A stretch of DNA of 64,000 nucleotides from Nocardia puris (GTDB lineage: Bacteria; Actinomycetota; Actinomycetes; Mycobacteriales; Mycobacteriaceae), in assembly GCF_003315035.1 (NCBI RefSeq), contig NZ_QNRE01000019.1:24936-88935 (forward strand), given 5' to 3'. Both the position numbers and the translations under genes were made by a program. The notes beneath the pieces are model-generated. The model was given only the letters and a program-made list of their open reading frames with translations. It was not told where the DNA came from and did no database searches. This document shows, piece by piece, positions 35,398 to 44,345 of this stretch (position 1 is its first letter; the number at the start of each line of letters is the position of its first letter).

Positions 35398-37268
35398 TTC
35401 AGGGTTCCGCCTCTCGGGGCGCGGGGCGCTCGGCGGCGCACGGGCAGATCCGGCATGGGCAGATGCAGCTGCCGCCCCGCCGGACGCGCCGGGGCCGCTG
35501 CGGGTGGTTGTAGCGGGTTCGGTGGCGATGCAACGGGTTTGACCCGGGCGACCGGGAACGGCAGCGGGTACTGGCCGCTACGGTTCGGGCGAACACGCGC
35601 GTACGGGTCGGGCGGGGTGGGTTCGGTGAAGTCGAAGGCGAGCTGTTGCGGTGTCGCCCGGCGACCGGGCCGCTGCGGCGGCGGCTCGGGAGGCGGGGGT
35701 GTTGGACGGACACGGCGCACTGGGATCGGGAGCGGGTACTGTCCCCCAGCCCCGGCGCGAATGCCCCGATACGGGTCCGGTGGAGTGAAGTCGAACGCGA
35801 GCTGGCGTCCCCTCGCCGACCGGTTCGAGCGCGGTGGTGGGGTGCCGGTCGCTTGGGCCGGTGCCGGGTTGGGTTGCCGAGGAACGCGGCGCACTCCTTC
35901 CAAGGGCAGCATGAGCTGCCCGTCGCGGGTCGAACGCACCCGCGCGTACGGATCGGGCGGTCCACTGCTGGAGGCGGCGCGGGGTACTCGTGGGGCACGG
36001 ACGGGTCGCGCACTCCGCCGTGCGGACGCCGCCGAGGCTGTGGTGCGGGCGGAGCTCGCAGTGGCGCCTTTGAGCATGCCGAGGGTTTTGTAGGCGATGA
36101 AGCCACGCACGATCGAGCCGAGGAAGCTGCGGCCTTGCCCGATCTTGAGCACCGACAGCAGCCACATCGGTGTCTTGATCAACACGAACATCAACGCCAA
36201 AGCGACAGTGAGATCGGCGATCTCGTTGGCATCGGGCCCGAACACGTACCAGCCACCGGGACGGAGCATGACCCGCAGCACGGCCACCAACGTCAGTGAT
36301 TGCACCACCTGGACCGCGAGGCAGGCGGCGAAGGAGCGCCACCACCAGCGCGCGACACCGTCGAGGCCGGGCAGCCCATGACACATCAAAGCCAGGGGTG
36401 CGCCCACGATCAGCAAGATCGTGATCGTCACCCGCACGAGATAGCTGATGATCAGCACGAGCAGCATCACCGACAGCGCCAGCTGCAACAGAACAAGGAC
36501 ACCGAGGCTCTGGGTACTGGTGAACGCCAACTCGGCCAGCGCGTCGGCGGCCGAGCCCGAGTCGACACCATCTCCAGCGAGAGCACCGGCGAGGGCGTTG
36601 GCGAAACCGATTCCGGCGGTGGCGATCATCATGCTCAACCCCCCAGCCGCGAATCCGACGACCAGGCGGGGTGCGAGTTCGCGGATCGACCATTGGGTTT
36701 GGACGGTCTCACGCATCATCAACAGCACCCCGGCAGCCATCACGACCAGCACGTAGAGGGCGAGCACGATCTGCCACGACTGGTTCCACAAGACCCCGAT
36801 CTCGGGAATCTGCCCGGGTTCGGGTGTGGTGAGCAGGGTTTGCGACAACAGTTCCAGCAACGGGTTGAGCGAGGTCTCCACGATGCGCCGGAAGAACCCG
36901 TCGACCGCGTTCTCCACACACCCGTTGATGTTGGTCACCCCGCACTCGGCCGAGCCCGACCCGGATCCAGGTGCCGGTGCTGGCGCTGTTGTGCCGGGCG
37001 CGGTTGTCGTCGGTGGGGTGGTGGTCGAGGGTGGTGTCACCCACCGGCGCGGTGTCGTGGTCGGTGGACTGGTGGTCGGCGCGGGTGTCGCCGGTGCCGT
37101 GGTCACTGGCGGAACCGGCGTCGGAGTGGCGGGTTGGGCGGCGGCCCCGCCGGAACCGGTGAGCACGATCAGGACGGCGGCGAGGACCGCTGCTGCGCTA
37201 TTGGCAGCGAGGCGCGCGGCCGGTGTGAACCGGGTGGGGGTGGGTGGTGCCTGGGCCGGGGTTGTCAC
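35394..37268 (-). CDS. VirB6/TrbL-like channel protein with repeated tail
   Basis: Polytopic T4SS channel protein, 624 aa. A signal-like hydrophobic segment (~15-45) is followed by a Thr/Pro-rich exported stretch, then about six transmembrane helices (~145-400). The C-terminal ~200 residues are a low-complexity tail with three copies of a unit built on Pro-Pro-Asp-Pro-Tyr, Gly-Gln and Leu-Pro/Pro-Leu-Pro ending Arg-Val, interleaved with two Gln-Leu-Ala-Phe-Asp-Phe motifs. The GTG start lies two bases after the pilin stop. Membrane part as in VirB6; the tail is specific to this family or element. Confidence 0.8.
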   Translation of the reverse strand: MTTPAQAPPTPTRFTPAARLAANSAAAVLAAVLIVLTGSGGAAAQPATPTPVPPVTTAPATPAPTTSPPTTTPRRWVTPPSTTTPPTTTAPGTTAPAPAPGSGSGSAECGVTNINGCVENAVDGFFRRIVETSLNPLLELLSQTLLTTPEPGQIPEIGVLWNQSWQIVLALYVLVVMAAGVLLMMRETVQTQWSIRELAPRLVVGFAAGGLSMMIATAGIGFANALAGALAGDGVDSGSAADALAELAFTSTQSLGVLVLLQLALSVMLLVLIISYLVRVTITILLIVGAPLALMCHGLPGLDGVARWWWRSFAACLAVQVVQSLTLVAVLRVMLRPGGWYVFGPDANEIADLTVALALMFVLIKTPMWLLSVLKIGQGRSFLGSIVRGFIAYKTLGMLKGATASSARTTASAASARRSARPVRAPRVPRAASSSGPPDPYARVRSTRDGQLMLPLEGVRRVPRQPNPAPAQATGTPPPRSNRSARGRQLAFDFTPPDPYRGIRAGAGGQYPLPIPVRRVRPTPPPPEPPPQRPGRRATPQQLAFDFTEPTPPDPYARVRPNRSGQYPLPFPVARVKPVASPPNPLQPPAAAPARPAGRQLHLPMPDLPVRRRAPRAPRGGTLK

Positions 37269-37270
37269 GG

Positions 37271-37669
37271 TCAGGCTCCGATGATGGACTTGAGCACGGC
37301 GACGATGACCGGTGCCAGCATCGCCAGCGCGTAGCCGATGCACGCGGCGCGGAAGGCGGTCTTGGCCTTCTCGATCTCGCTGGGATCACCGCCCCCGAGC
37401 AGATAGCGGGCTCCGGCGATGGTCAGGAACAGTGTCGCCAGCCCGGCCAGGATGCCGACCAGCCAGTTGCGGGCGTTGTCGATCACCTCGCCCAGCGACG
37501 AGGCGATGGCCAGCACCTCGGTGTGCGGTGGCGCCGCCGAGGCGGATCCGGCCGCGACCACCGACACCACTACGGCGGCGACCGCGATAGCGAGGCGCCG
37601 GGGCCCGCGTCGTGCGCGGCCAGCCGAGTCCAGTACCTCCCCATCGAGAGCGTTCGTGTGCGGGTTCAT
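37271..37669 (-). CDS. VirB2/TrbC-like pilin
   Basis: 132-aa pilin-like membrane protein. A basic N-terminus and a long hydrophobic segment (~26-46) end in Ala-Ser-Ala, a signal-peptidase site. The mature part has two hydrophobic helices around a Gly-Gly-Gly-Asp-Pro turn (Ala-Arg-Tyr-Leu-Leu-Gly-Gly-Gly), typical of VirB2-type subunits and actinobacterial relatives. Start ATG overlaps the stop of the upstream gene (ATGA); followed directly by the VirB6-like gene. Confidence 0.78.
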   Translation of the reverse strand: MNPHTNALDGEVLDSAGRARRGPRRLAIAVAAVVVSVVAAGSASAAPPHTEVLAIASSLGEVIDNARNWLVGILAGLATLFLTIAGARYLLGGGDPSEIEKAKTAFRAACIGYALAMLAPVIVAVLKSIIGA

Positions 37670-38589
37670 GCGGCCACTTGCCCGGACTCGATGCTCGCCG
37701 GTGCCGGAGCTGACGAGAGTCGTTTCGGCCGGCGGCCTCGCCGCGGTGAGGAGACTCTCGGCGCGAGCGTGGTCACCGTCGCGGTCTCGACCGGGCCGTT
37801 GCGGACCGGATCGAGGTCGCGGGTGCGGTCGGCCAGCCATGCCAGTAGGGCACGTTCGGCACGGGACCGCTGCTTGCGCAGTCGGCCCACTGGGACACCG
37901 CGTTCGGCGGCCAGAGCGGGCAGCAGCCGGTCTTCCCACCGGGACGCGGCGATGAGTTCTGCGGCGTCGGCGGAGATCACCCCGGCACCCACGGCAGCAG
38001 CGAGCACCGTCTCGGGGTGACCAGACTCGGCTCCGAGTACCTGCGCCCGCTGCCCCCATTCGGTGAGATCAGCCCCGAGGTCACCAACCACCGTGAAACT
38101 GGTTCGCTGCTCGATTGCTGTTCTACGGTCAGCGCGGAAGGCAGCCCACCGTAGGCGATTCCATACGTGCGGCTGGTCGACATCGATGCACGGGAGGTGG
38201 AGCAGGAACTCAGCCAGCGCTTCGGACTCGGCATCGTGGCGTTCCGGGGTTCCCGGTGCCGTGTGCTCGCCGGTGATGCGGGCCAGCATCGGCATGGCCA
38301 GCGCCGCGCTCACGAGCATTGCGGATTCGCTGCGCTGCCGGACCCGTTCGATGAGCCACACCCAGATCGCATCGACCTCGCCCATTGGTGTGCCTGGATC
38401 CCACAGCCGCTCACGCAACTCCCCCCACGTCCGGATCCGACCGCACGCGGCCTCCGACACCGGGGCCGGACGGGGGATGGTCGGCAGGTAGTGTCCGGCG
38501 ATCCGGTCGAAACCCCTGTTCACCGCAGCCAGTGGCGAGGGCGGTTTGCCGATCTGTCCCGGAATGGTTTCGTCATGCGTGTTCGTCAC
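37666..38589 (-). CDS. Unknown protein heading the transfer operon
   Basis: 307-aa soluble protein, first gene of the leftward transfer operon. The central part is helical; the C-terminal third (Arg-Leu-Arg-Lys-Gln-Arg-Ser-Arg-Ala-Glu-Arg-Ala-Leu-Leu-Ala-Trp-Leu) looks like a helix-turn-helix with many arginines, followed by a basic tail (Arg-Arg-Gly-Arg-Arg-Pro-Lys-Arg). Could bind the adjacent iteron region or act like a sigma-type regulator. GTG chosen: AAGGAG is six bases upstream. No named family recognised with confidence. Confidence 0.65.
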   Translation of the reverse strand: MTNTHDETIPGQIGKPPSPLAAVNRGFDRIAGHYLPTIPRPAPVSEAACGRIRTWGELRERLWDPGTPMGEVDAIWVWLIERVRQRSESAMLVSAALAMPMLARITGEHTAPGTPERHDAESEALAEFLLHLPCIDVDQPHVWNRLRWAAFRADRRTAIEQRTSFTVVGDLGADLTEWGQRAQVLGAESGHPETVLAAAVGAGVISADAAELIAASRWEDRLLPALAAERGVPVGRLRKQRSRAERALLAWLADRTRDLDPVRNGPVETATVTTLAPRVSSPRRGRRPKRLSSAPAPASIESGQVAA

Positions 38590-38645
38590 CACGATCTCCT
38601 TGTTCGGTCGATGATTTTCCGACCACCTCAGGACACCTCGCGGAT

Positions 38646-38722
38646 CTATCCGAAACCTATCCAAACCCTATCCGCAACATATCCAAACACTATCTGAAAC
38701 ATATCCAAGTCATATCTTGCGC
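38646..38722. repeat. Iteron-like tandem array, left
   Basis: Seven consecutive imperfect units of 10-11 bp, each starting CTATC or ATATC and most ending in AAAC or AAGTC (for example CTATCCGAAAC, CTATCCAAAC, ATATCCAAAC). The period equals one DNA turn. Lies just upstream of the leftward transfer operon, between it and the rightward operon. Confidence 0.85.
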
Positions 38723-38770
38723 AGATCAGCATCTCCTCCGCTACTACGACACACCCACCCGTCAGGGGCG

Positions 38771-38794
38771 GGGCATATCCGCGCGGATATGCCC
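38771..38794. promoter_or_regulatory. 24-bp perfect palindrome
   Basis: The half-site GGGCATATCCGC is followed immediately by its reverse complement. It lies midway between the two opposed iteron arrays. Its core ATATCCGCGCGGATAT recurs at 56,006-56,021, suggesting a dimeric regulator or initiator that acts at both places. Confidence 0.7.
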
Positions 38795-38829
38795 ATCTGC
38801 CAGCACATGTGAAGCGCAGGATAGCGCCT

Positions 38830-38869
38830 AGATATGACTTGGATATGTTTCAGATAGGTTGCGGATAGG
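38830..38869. repeat. Iteron-like array, inverted right copy
   Basis: Same units as the left array but on the other strand: read leftward they are CTATCCGCAAC, CTATCTGAAAC, ATATCCAAGTC and ATATCT. Positions 38,830-38,857 are an exact 28-base reverse complement of 38,690-38,717, separated by 112 bp that include the palindrome. Confidence 0.85.
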
Positions 38870-39067
38870 ACGTCCGAGCATGCTGGCAAACCTTGGCGAA
38901 AATTCTTCAAAATAATTTCCGGGACATCTCATCGATGCACCCGTTTCCTAGGTTCGGATATCGGACTCAGGGAATTCTCAGAGAGCGGAGTTCGGAAATT
39001 ACGTCCCGTTTTCGGCTTTTTGGCGGCAGTTAATGAGTAGAAGCACTCTCTCGTTCAGGAGGCCCTC

Positions 39068-39712
39068 ATGACCGCCCCTTCCCGCCGCCCGCGCTCTGGC
39101 ACCAATGCCGTGCAGATCCCCTCGACCCTGTGGCCGCTGGGACCCGACCCGCTCGATCCCGCCGATCGCTGGCCCGACCGGGCTCTGGTCCACACGATCA
39201 CCGAATTCTCCGCGCCGGGCGCGCGGGTGATGCTGCTGGGCTGGCCCGCCCCCACCGCGCGGGGGACGCTGCGGATCATCGAGTCCGACACCGCCGCCGC
39301 ACTGTCCACGATCGGTGATCTGGGCCGCCACGGACTCGACGCACCCACCGGCCGGACGTGGACGGGCGCGCCGGTGGATCTGGTCGTCGCGAGCCTGCTC
39401 GCCGATCAGCTCGACCCGATCGCCGCCGCCGAACACATAACCGCGCTCGCGACCGAAGTCCTCGCGATGGGCGGGTTGCTGGTCATTTTCTCCCGCTGCC
39501 GACACAGCGACTCCGGAACCTTGTTCGACCCGGCCGGTTCGGTCGTGGCCGCCGCGCAGTCCGCCGATCTGCTCTACCTCCAGCACATCATCGCCGCCCC
39601 GATCTCCGGGCACCAGGTCACCGCGCCCGCCGCGCCGACACCGTCGGGGACCGCGCGTCACGCCGTCGCGCACACCGACGTCTTCGTCTTCCTCCAGCCC
39701 GCACATGGCTGA
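39068..39712 (+). CDS. Methyltransferase-like companion protein
   Basis: 214-aa protein behind AGGAGG, first in the rightward operon. It looks like a SAM-methyltransferase fold that lacks clear motifs: there is no Pro-Pro-Tyr and no glycine-rich binding loop, but strands such as Ala-Arg-Val-Met-Leu-Leu-Gly-Trp, Asp-Leu-Val-Val-Ala-Ser-Leu and the end His-Thr-Asp-Val-Phe-Val-Phe are in the expected places. It precedes a genuine DNA methyltransferase by 48 bp and may form a heterodimer with it. Assignment is tentative. Confidence 0.6.
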   Translation: MTAPSRRPRSGTNAVQIPSTLWPLGPDPLDPADRWPDRALVHTITEFSAPGARVMLLGWPAPTARGTLRIIESDTAAALSTIGDLGRHGLDAPTGRTWTGAPVDLVVASLLADQLDPIAAAEHITALATEVLAMGGLLVIFSRCRHSDSGTLFDPAGSVVAAAQSADLLYLQHIIAAPISGHQVTAPAAPTPSGTARHAVAHTDVFVFLQPAHG

Positions 39713-39760
39713 ACCCACACGCCCTGCACCCCACCGGAACTCTCACGTGAAGGACGCCCG

Positions 39761-40774
39761 ATGACGCTCGAACCGACCACCCCCGCCACCGCCGACAGCG
39801 CCTCCGGCAGCCCCGCACAGACCGCCCCGACCGTCGCGCCGGTGTCGGTGTGGGCCACCGCGCAGACCGCGCCCACCGCGCAGCGCCGGGGCCGCTATCA
39901 CCCCGACAGCACCGCCCATCCCGCGAAGATGTTCCCCGCCATCGTCGCCCACGCCGTGAACACCTACACCCGGCCCGGGGACCTCGTGCTGGATCCGATG
40001 TGCGGGATCGGCACCACCCTGGTCGAGTCGCTGCACTTGGGCCGCCAAGCGGTCGGTGTGGAGTACGAGAGCCGGTGGGCGGAGCTGGCGCGCACCAACA
40101 TCGAGCTCGCTCGCGAGGCCGGGATCGATCTCGCCGCGGACGTCTTCCACGGCGACGCCCGCAAGCTGGGCGAGCTGATCCCGGCCGAGCTGCGCGGCCA
40201 GGCGAAGTTGGTCATCACTTCCCCGCCCTACGGCGATTCTCTGCACGGGCATGTGCGCGCCAACCGCAAAGACCCGGTGGTGAAGAAGAACCACCGCTAC
40301 GGCCAGCTCCTGGACCGAGGCAATTTGGCCAACGTCGGCCTTGGCCGCCTACTGTCGGGGTTCACGAAGATCCTGGCCGGGGCCGCCGACTACCTCGCCC
40401 CGGGCGGGTATGTGGTGATCACCGCGCGGCCGTGGCGTCAGCACGCCGAACTCGTGCCGCTGCCCGCCCACCTCTACACCTGCGGTGAACTGGCCGGGAT
40501 GGTGCCGGTGGAGCGGTGCGTGGCGCTGCTCGGGCGTCTCACCGAGGGTGATCTCGTCGCTCGGTCGAGCTTCTTCCAGCGCGACTTCATCGTCAAGCAG
40601 CGCGCGGCCGGGCTGCCGATGCACCTCATCGCCCACGAGGACGTCATCATCCTGCGCAAGCCCGAAGCCAGCGAGGCGACCGAAAGCCGCCGCGCGGCAG
40701 GCCGGTTCCCGTTCGGCAGCGCGGCGACGCTGCCGAACACCGAGATCACCGGCCCGGGATCGGTGGCCGCGTGA
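39761..40774 (+). CDS. DNA methyltransferase (N4/N6, TSPPY type)
   Basis: Site-specific amino-methyltransferase, 337 aa. SAM-binding motif I is Asp78-Pro-Met-Cys-Gly-Ile-Gly-Thr-Thr, and catalytic motif IV is Thr153-Ser-Pro-Pro-Tyr157, typical of cytosine-N4 or adenine-N6 enzymes. No restriction endonuclease gene is adjacent, so it is probably a solitary methylase protecting the element or marking its replication. Its stop overlaps the coupling protein start (GTGA). Recognition sequence unknown. Confidence 0.85.
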   Translation: MTLEPTTPATADSASGSPAQTAPTVAPVSVWATAQTAPTAQRRGRYHPDSTAHPAKMFPAIVAHAVNTYTRPGDLVLDPMCGIGTTLVESLHLGRQAVGVEYESRWAELARTNIELAREAGIDLAADVFHGDARKLGELIPAELRGQAKLVITSPPYGDSLHGHVRANRKDPVVKKNHRYGQLLDRGNLANVGLGRLLSGFTKILAGAADYLAPGGYVVITARPWRQHAELVPLPAHLYTCGELAGMVPVERCVALLGRLTEGDLVARSSFFQRDFIVKQRAAGLPMHLIAHEDVIILRKPEASEATESRRAAGRFPFGSAATLPNTEITGPGSVAA

Positions 40775-43224
40775 ATCCCGAGCAGGGATGGCTCGGCCGG
40801 GCGCTTCTCGCGCCCGGCCGGGCCGTGGCCGACCTCCGCGAATCCCTCGAACACGCCCTCGTGTTCACCGATGCCCTGTTCCTGGTGGTGGCTGGTGTCA
40901 CGGTGCTCACCGCGGTCGGGCTCGCGGGCCGGTGGCGGCGAGGCCGGCTGAGTGCGCGTGCCCGTCAAATCACCGTGCTCACCCCACCGGAGGTCGATGC
41001 CAAAGGCGCACTCTCCTTCTGGGCCCACCTCATCGGCCAGCTCCGCCCCGCGTGGGCGAGAACGCTTCTGGGGCAGCCGCATCTGGGGTTCGAGTACACC
41101 GTCACCCCCGAAGAGGGCGCGGCGATCCGGTTGTGGGTGCCCGGCGCGATCCCACCCGGACTGATCGAGCGGGCCGTCGCCTCGGCGTGGCCCGGCGCGC
41201 ACACCGACACCCGCGAGCCCGCCCGGCCGCCACTGCCGAACCCGGTCAAGGGAATCCGGCGGGTCGTGGCCGGAGGCGAGCTGCGTCTCGGGCGCCACGA
41301 GGGACTCCCGTTGAGCACCGAGCATTCCGGTGATCTGGTGCGCAACCTGATCACCGCCGCCGACGATCTGGGCCCCGGCCAGGCCACCTGCGTACAGGTC
41401 CTCGCCCGACCGGTCACCGGCCGCCGCGTCGCCCGAGCCACCCGCTCCGCGGCGAGCACGGGTACCCGGGCAGGTGTCGCGGCCCGACTACTGCGCGAGG
41501 CCCTCGACCTCCTCACACCCGGCTCGAACAGCGCTCGCACCTCCCGCGCTACCGCCGGGGCAGGAACCGGCCGGGCCAGCGACCGGCAGACCTCCCTCGA
41601 ATACAGCGCCGCCGCCCGCGCGGCGGCGGCCAAAGCGCGAGGGGCGCACTGGGAAACGGTCGTGCGCTATGCCGCCTCGATCCCGGTCTCCACCGACCCC
41701 TCCGAGATCGACTCGACAGCCGCAGCGACGGCGGTGGCGCGCGGTCGCGCCGATGCGCTCGCCACGACATTCGGGGCGTGCACCGATCACAACTACTACC
41801 GGCGTCGCCGTCGCCATTTCCGTCTTCAGCGGTTGATCCGGGAGCGCCGTCTCGGGCGTGGGGATGTGTTGTCGGTGCCCGAGCTGGCCACGATCGCCCA
41901 TCTGCCCACCGACGACGGGCTACCGGGCCTGCAGCGTGCCGGAGCCCGAGCTCTGTCCCCGGCCCCGGAGATCCCCGTCGGTGGGGAACACACCAAGCCG
42001 TTGGGGATGTCAGACACCGGCACTCGCCGCCCAGTAGCGGTCAAAGTCAGCGACGCCCGTCATCACCTGCACATCCTCGGCCCCACCGGTGTCGGCAAGT
42101 CCACGCTGCTGGCGCGCACGATCCTCGATGACGCCGAGGCCGGGCGCGGAGTGATCGTCATCGACCCGAAGGGCGACCTGGTCACCGATGTCTTGTCGAG
42201 GCTGCCGTCGCCCATGGGTGAGCGGGTGGTGCTCTTCGACGCCGACGCCTCCAGTGCTCCGCCGTGTGTGAATCCCTTGGATATCGGCCGGATCGGACGC
42301 GCCGGAATGGATCTCGCGGTCGACAACCTGACCACGGTGTTCCGCCGGATCTTTCACCAGTGGTGGGGGCCACGCACCGACGACATCATGCGCGCGAGCC
42401 TGCTCACCCTGTGCGCACAGCCCGGCACCGCCACCCTGGCCGACCTGCCCCGCCTGCTCACCGAGCCCGCCTTCCGTTCCCGGGTCACTCGCACCACCGC
42501 TGACCCCGTCCTGCGCGGGTTCTGGGACTCCTACGAACAGCTCTCCGATACTGGGCGTGCCCAGCTCACCGGCCCGCTACTGAACAAACTGCGCGCCTTT
42601 TTGCTGCGGCCGTTCGTCCGTGCGGCCATCGCCGGTGGCCCGTCGACTGTGGACTTCGGCGATGTCCTCGACCACGGCGGCATCTGCCTCGCACGGTTGC
42701 CGAAGGGCTCACTCGGCGAGGAAACCTCACGGCTGGTCGGGTCACTGCTGGTCGCCCGGACGTGGCAAGCGGTGACCGCCAGGGCCCGGGTGCCCGCCGC
42801 CGACCGGCCTGACGCCGCGCTCGTGCTCGACGAGGCACAGAACTTCCTCAACCTGAGCACACCGATCGAGGACATGCTCGCCGAAGCCCGCGGACTCCGG
42901 CTCTCTCTGCTGCTGGCGCATCAGAACTTGGGTCAGCTCTCGCGCGAACTGCGCGACGGCATCTCAGCGAATGCGCGCAACAAGATCGTCTTCGCCGTGT
43001 CACCCGACGACGCCCGCGATCTCGCCCGGCATACCGACCCGTGGCTGTCCGAGCACGACCTGTCCCATCTCGACGCCTTCCACGCTGCCGCCCGCCTGCT
43101 GGTCGACGGCCGCAACGCCCGCCCCTTCACCCTCACCACCCGGCCGCTGGATCCACCGATCCCCGGACGCGCCCGCGAGATCGCCGCCGCCGCCCGCGCC
43201 CGCATCACCGCACCGGGCCCCTGA
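40771..43224 (+). CDS. VirD4/TraG-like coupling ATPase
   Basis: Type IV coupling protein of 817 aa that feeds the DNA-relaxase complex to the channel. One hydrophobic segment is near residues 30-52. Walker A is Gly-Pro-Thr-Gly-Val-Gly-Lys443-Ser followed by Asp-Pro-Lys-Gly-Asp-Leu; Walker B is Leu-Val-Leu-Asp687-Glu-Ala-Gln; a TraM-recognition-like part follows. A long Arg/Ala-rich linker (~200-330) sits before the ATPase. GTG start in GTGA overlap with the methyltransferase. The VirB4 ATPase is encoded in the opposed operon. Confidence 0.85.
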   Translation: MNPEQGWLGRALLAPGRAVADLRESLEHALVFTDALFLVVAGVTVLTAVGLAGRWRRGRLSARARQITVLTPPEVDAKGALSFWAHLIGQLRPAWARTLLGQPHLGFEYTVTPEEGAAIRLWVPGAIPPGLIERAVASAWPGAHTDTREPARPPLPNPVKGIRRVVAGGELRLGRHEGLPLSTEHSGDLVRNLITAADDLGPGQATCVQVLARPVTGRRVARATRSAASTGTRAGVAARLLREALDLLTPGSNSARTSRATAGAGTGRASDRQTSLEYSAAARAAAAKARGAHWETVVRYAASIPVSTDPSEIDSTAAATAVARGRADALATTFGACTDHNYYRRRRRHFRLQRLIRERRLGRGDVLSVPELATIAHLPTDDGLPGLQRAGARALSPAPEIPVGGEHTKPLGMSDTGTRRPVAVKVSDARHHLHILGPTGVGKSTLLARTILDDAEAGRGVIVIDPKGDLVTDVLSRLPSPMGERVVLFDADASSAPPCVNPLDIGRIGRAGMDLAVDNLTTVFRRIFHQWWGPRTDDIMRASLLTLCAQPGTATLADLPRLLTEPAFRSRVTRTTADPVLRGFWDSYEQLSDTGRAQLTGPLLNKLRAFLLRPFVRAAIAGGPSTVDFGDVLDHGGICLARLPKGSLGEETSRLVGSLLVARTWQAVTARARVPAADRPDAALVLDEAQNFLNLSTPIEDMLAEARGLRLSLLLAHQNLGQLSRELRDGISANARNKIVFAVSPDDARDLARHTDPWLSEHDLSHLDAFHAAARLLVDGRNARPFTLTTRPLDPPIPGRAREIAAAARARITAPGP

Positions 43225-43312
43225 CCGTGACGAGTGACCCGGTCACGCATAGCGCGCCTCACCAACTGCCACCGCCCGTCTTCTCTTCATCCTGAGAAAG
43301 GTTGTGCCACCG

Positions 43313-44338
43313 ATGCTTTCCCGACCCGCCCAGCAGGCCGACAACCGCCGACCCCGACCCGACAACCGGACCCGGCCCCGCCCCCTCGATCCCACCGCGC
43401 TCGTCTCCCGGCTGACCGAGCGCGACCGCTGGATCCTGCGCATGCTCTACGAACACCGCGTCTTGACCACCAACCAGCTCACCGACCTGGCCTTCCCCAC
43501 CCAGCCCATCGCCCTGCGACGGCTCAACCTGCTCCACCGCTACGGCGTCCTCGAACGGTTCCGGCCCTGGCGCGCCCGAGGCAGCGCGCCAATGCACTGG
43601 GTACTCGCACCGGCCGGAGCCGGCGTCCTCGCCGCCGAAGCCGGAATCACGGTGCGCGAGCTTGGCTACCAATACCAGCGCGCGCTCGCCATCGGGCACA
43701 GCCTGCACCTGACCCACACCCTCGGCGTTGTCGAGTGGTTCACCGCCCTGATCGCCCACCCCGCCCTCGATCAGCGTGGCGACCCCGCCCAAGTCCTGGG
43801 GTGGTGGTCCCAGACCCGCTGCGAGCGCCTGTGGGGAGACCTCGCCCGTCCCGACGCCTGGGGCCGCTACCGCCACGCCGAAGCCGTGCTCGACTTCTAC
43901 CTCGAATACGACCTCGAATCCACCACGGCGCTGTCGCGGGTCGCGGCCAAGCTCACCGGCTACGCCGAGCTGGCGCGCACCACCGGGGTCGTCGCCCCCG
44001 TCCTGCTGTGGGTGCCTAGTAGCGCCCGCGAGACCAAAGCCCGTGCCGCGCTGCGCCGAACATGGGAACGGCTGCCCGACCCCGAGGCGGTGCCGGTGGC
44101 CACCGCCGCCGCTGAACTCCTGGCCCCCACCCACGAGGCGAGCCCCGCCGACCAGGTCTGGCTGCCCTTGGAGTTTGACACCGACCGCAGGTCGCATCTG
44201 CACCAGCTGGCCACCATGTGGCCCCGGCGTACCCCGCCCGCCGCCGACAGCGAACTCGACCCCGGCTGGGTATCCCAGAGCGGCGTCGTCGCCTTGCCCC
44301 CACCCGCACCCCGGCCACCGACCTACGAGTCCTGGTGA
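43313..44338 (+). CDS. Replication-relaxation family protein
   Basis: 341-aa protein of the replication-relaxation (Replic_Relax) family found on actinobacterial plasmids and conjugative elements. The N-terminal ~100 residues form a winged helix (Thr-Glu-Arg-Asp-Arg-Trp-Ile-Leu, Leu-Thr-Thr-Asn-Gln-Leu-Thr-Asp-Leu-Ala). The middle has the nuclease-like part (Gly-Tyr-Arg/Arg-Tyr-Arg-His-Ala-Glu-Ala-Val-Leu-Asp-Phe-Tyr-Leu-Glu-Tyr). No HUH or rolling-circle relaxase is seen elsewhere in the window, so this is the best relaxase candidate. ATG preferred with AAAGG 11 bases upstream; GTG 43304 is possible. Confidence 0.8.
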   Translation: MLSRPAQQADNRRPRPDNRTRPRPLDPTALVSRLTERDRWILRMLYEHRVLTTNQLTDLAFPTQPIALRRLNLLHRYGVLERFRPWRARGSAPMHWVLAPAGAGVLAAEAGITVRELGYQYQRALAIGHSLHLTHTLGVVEWFTALIAHPALDQRGDPAQVLGWWSQTRCERLWGDLARPDAWGRYRHAEAVLDFYLEYDLESTTALSRVAAKLTGYAELARTTGVVAPVLLWVPSSARETKARAALRRTWERLPDPEAVPVATAAAELLAPTHEASPADQVWLPLEFDTDRRSHLHQLATMWPRRTPPAADSELDPGWVSQSGVVALPPPAPRPPTYESW

Positions 44339-44345
44339 GCTGACG

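Noticed and set aside
39001..39067. Leftward frame (239 codons) beginning in the methyltransferase-like gene
   Set aside because: It is entirely antisense to a gene with AGGAGG and operon context.
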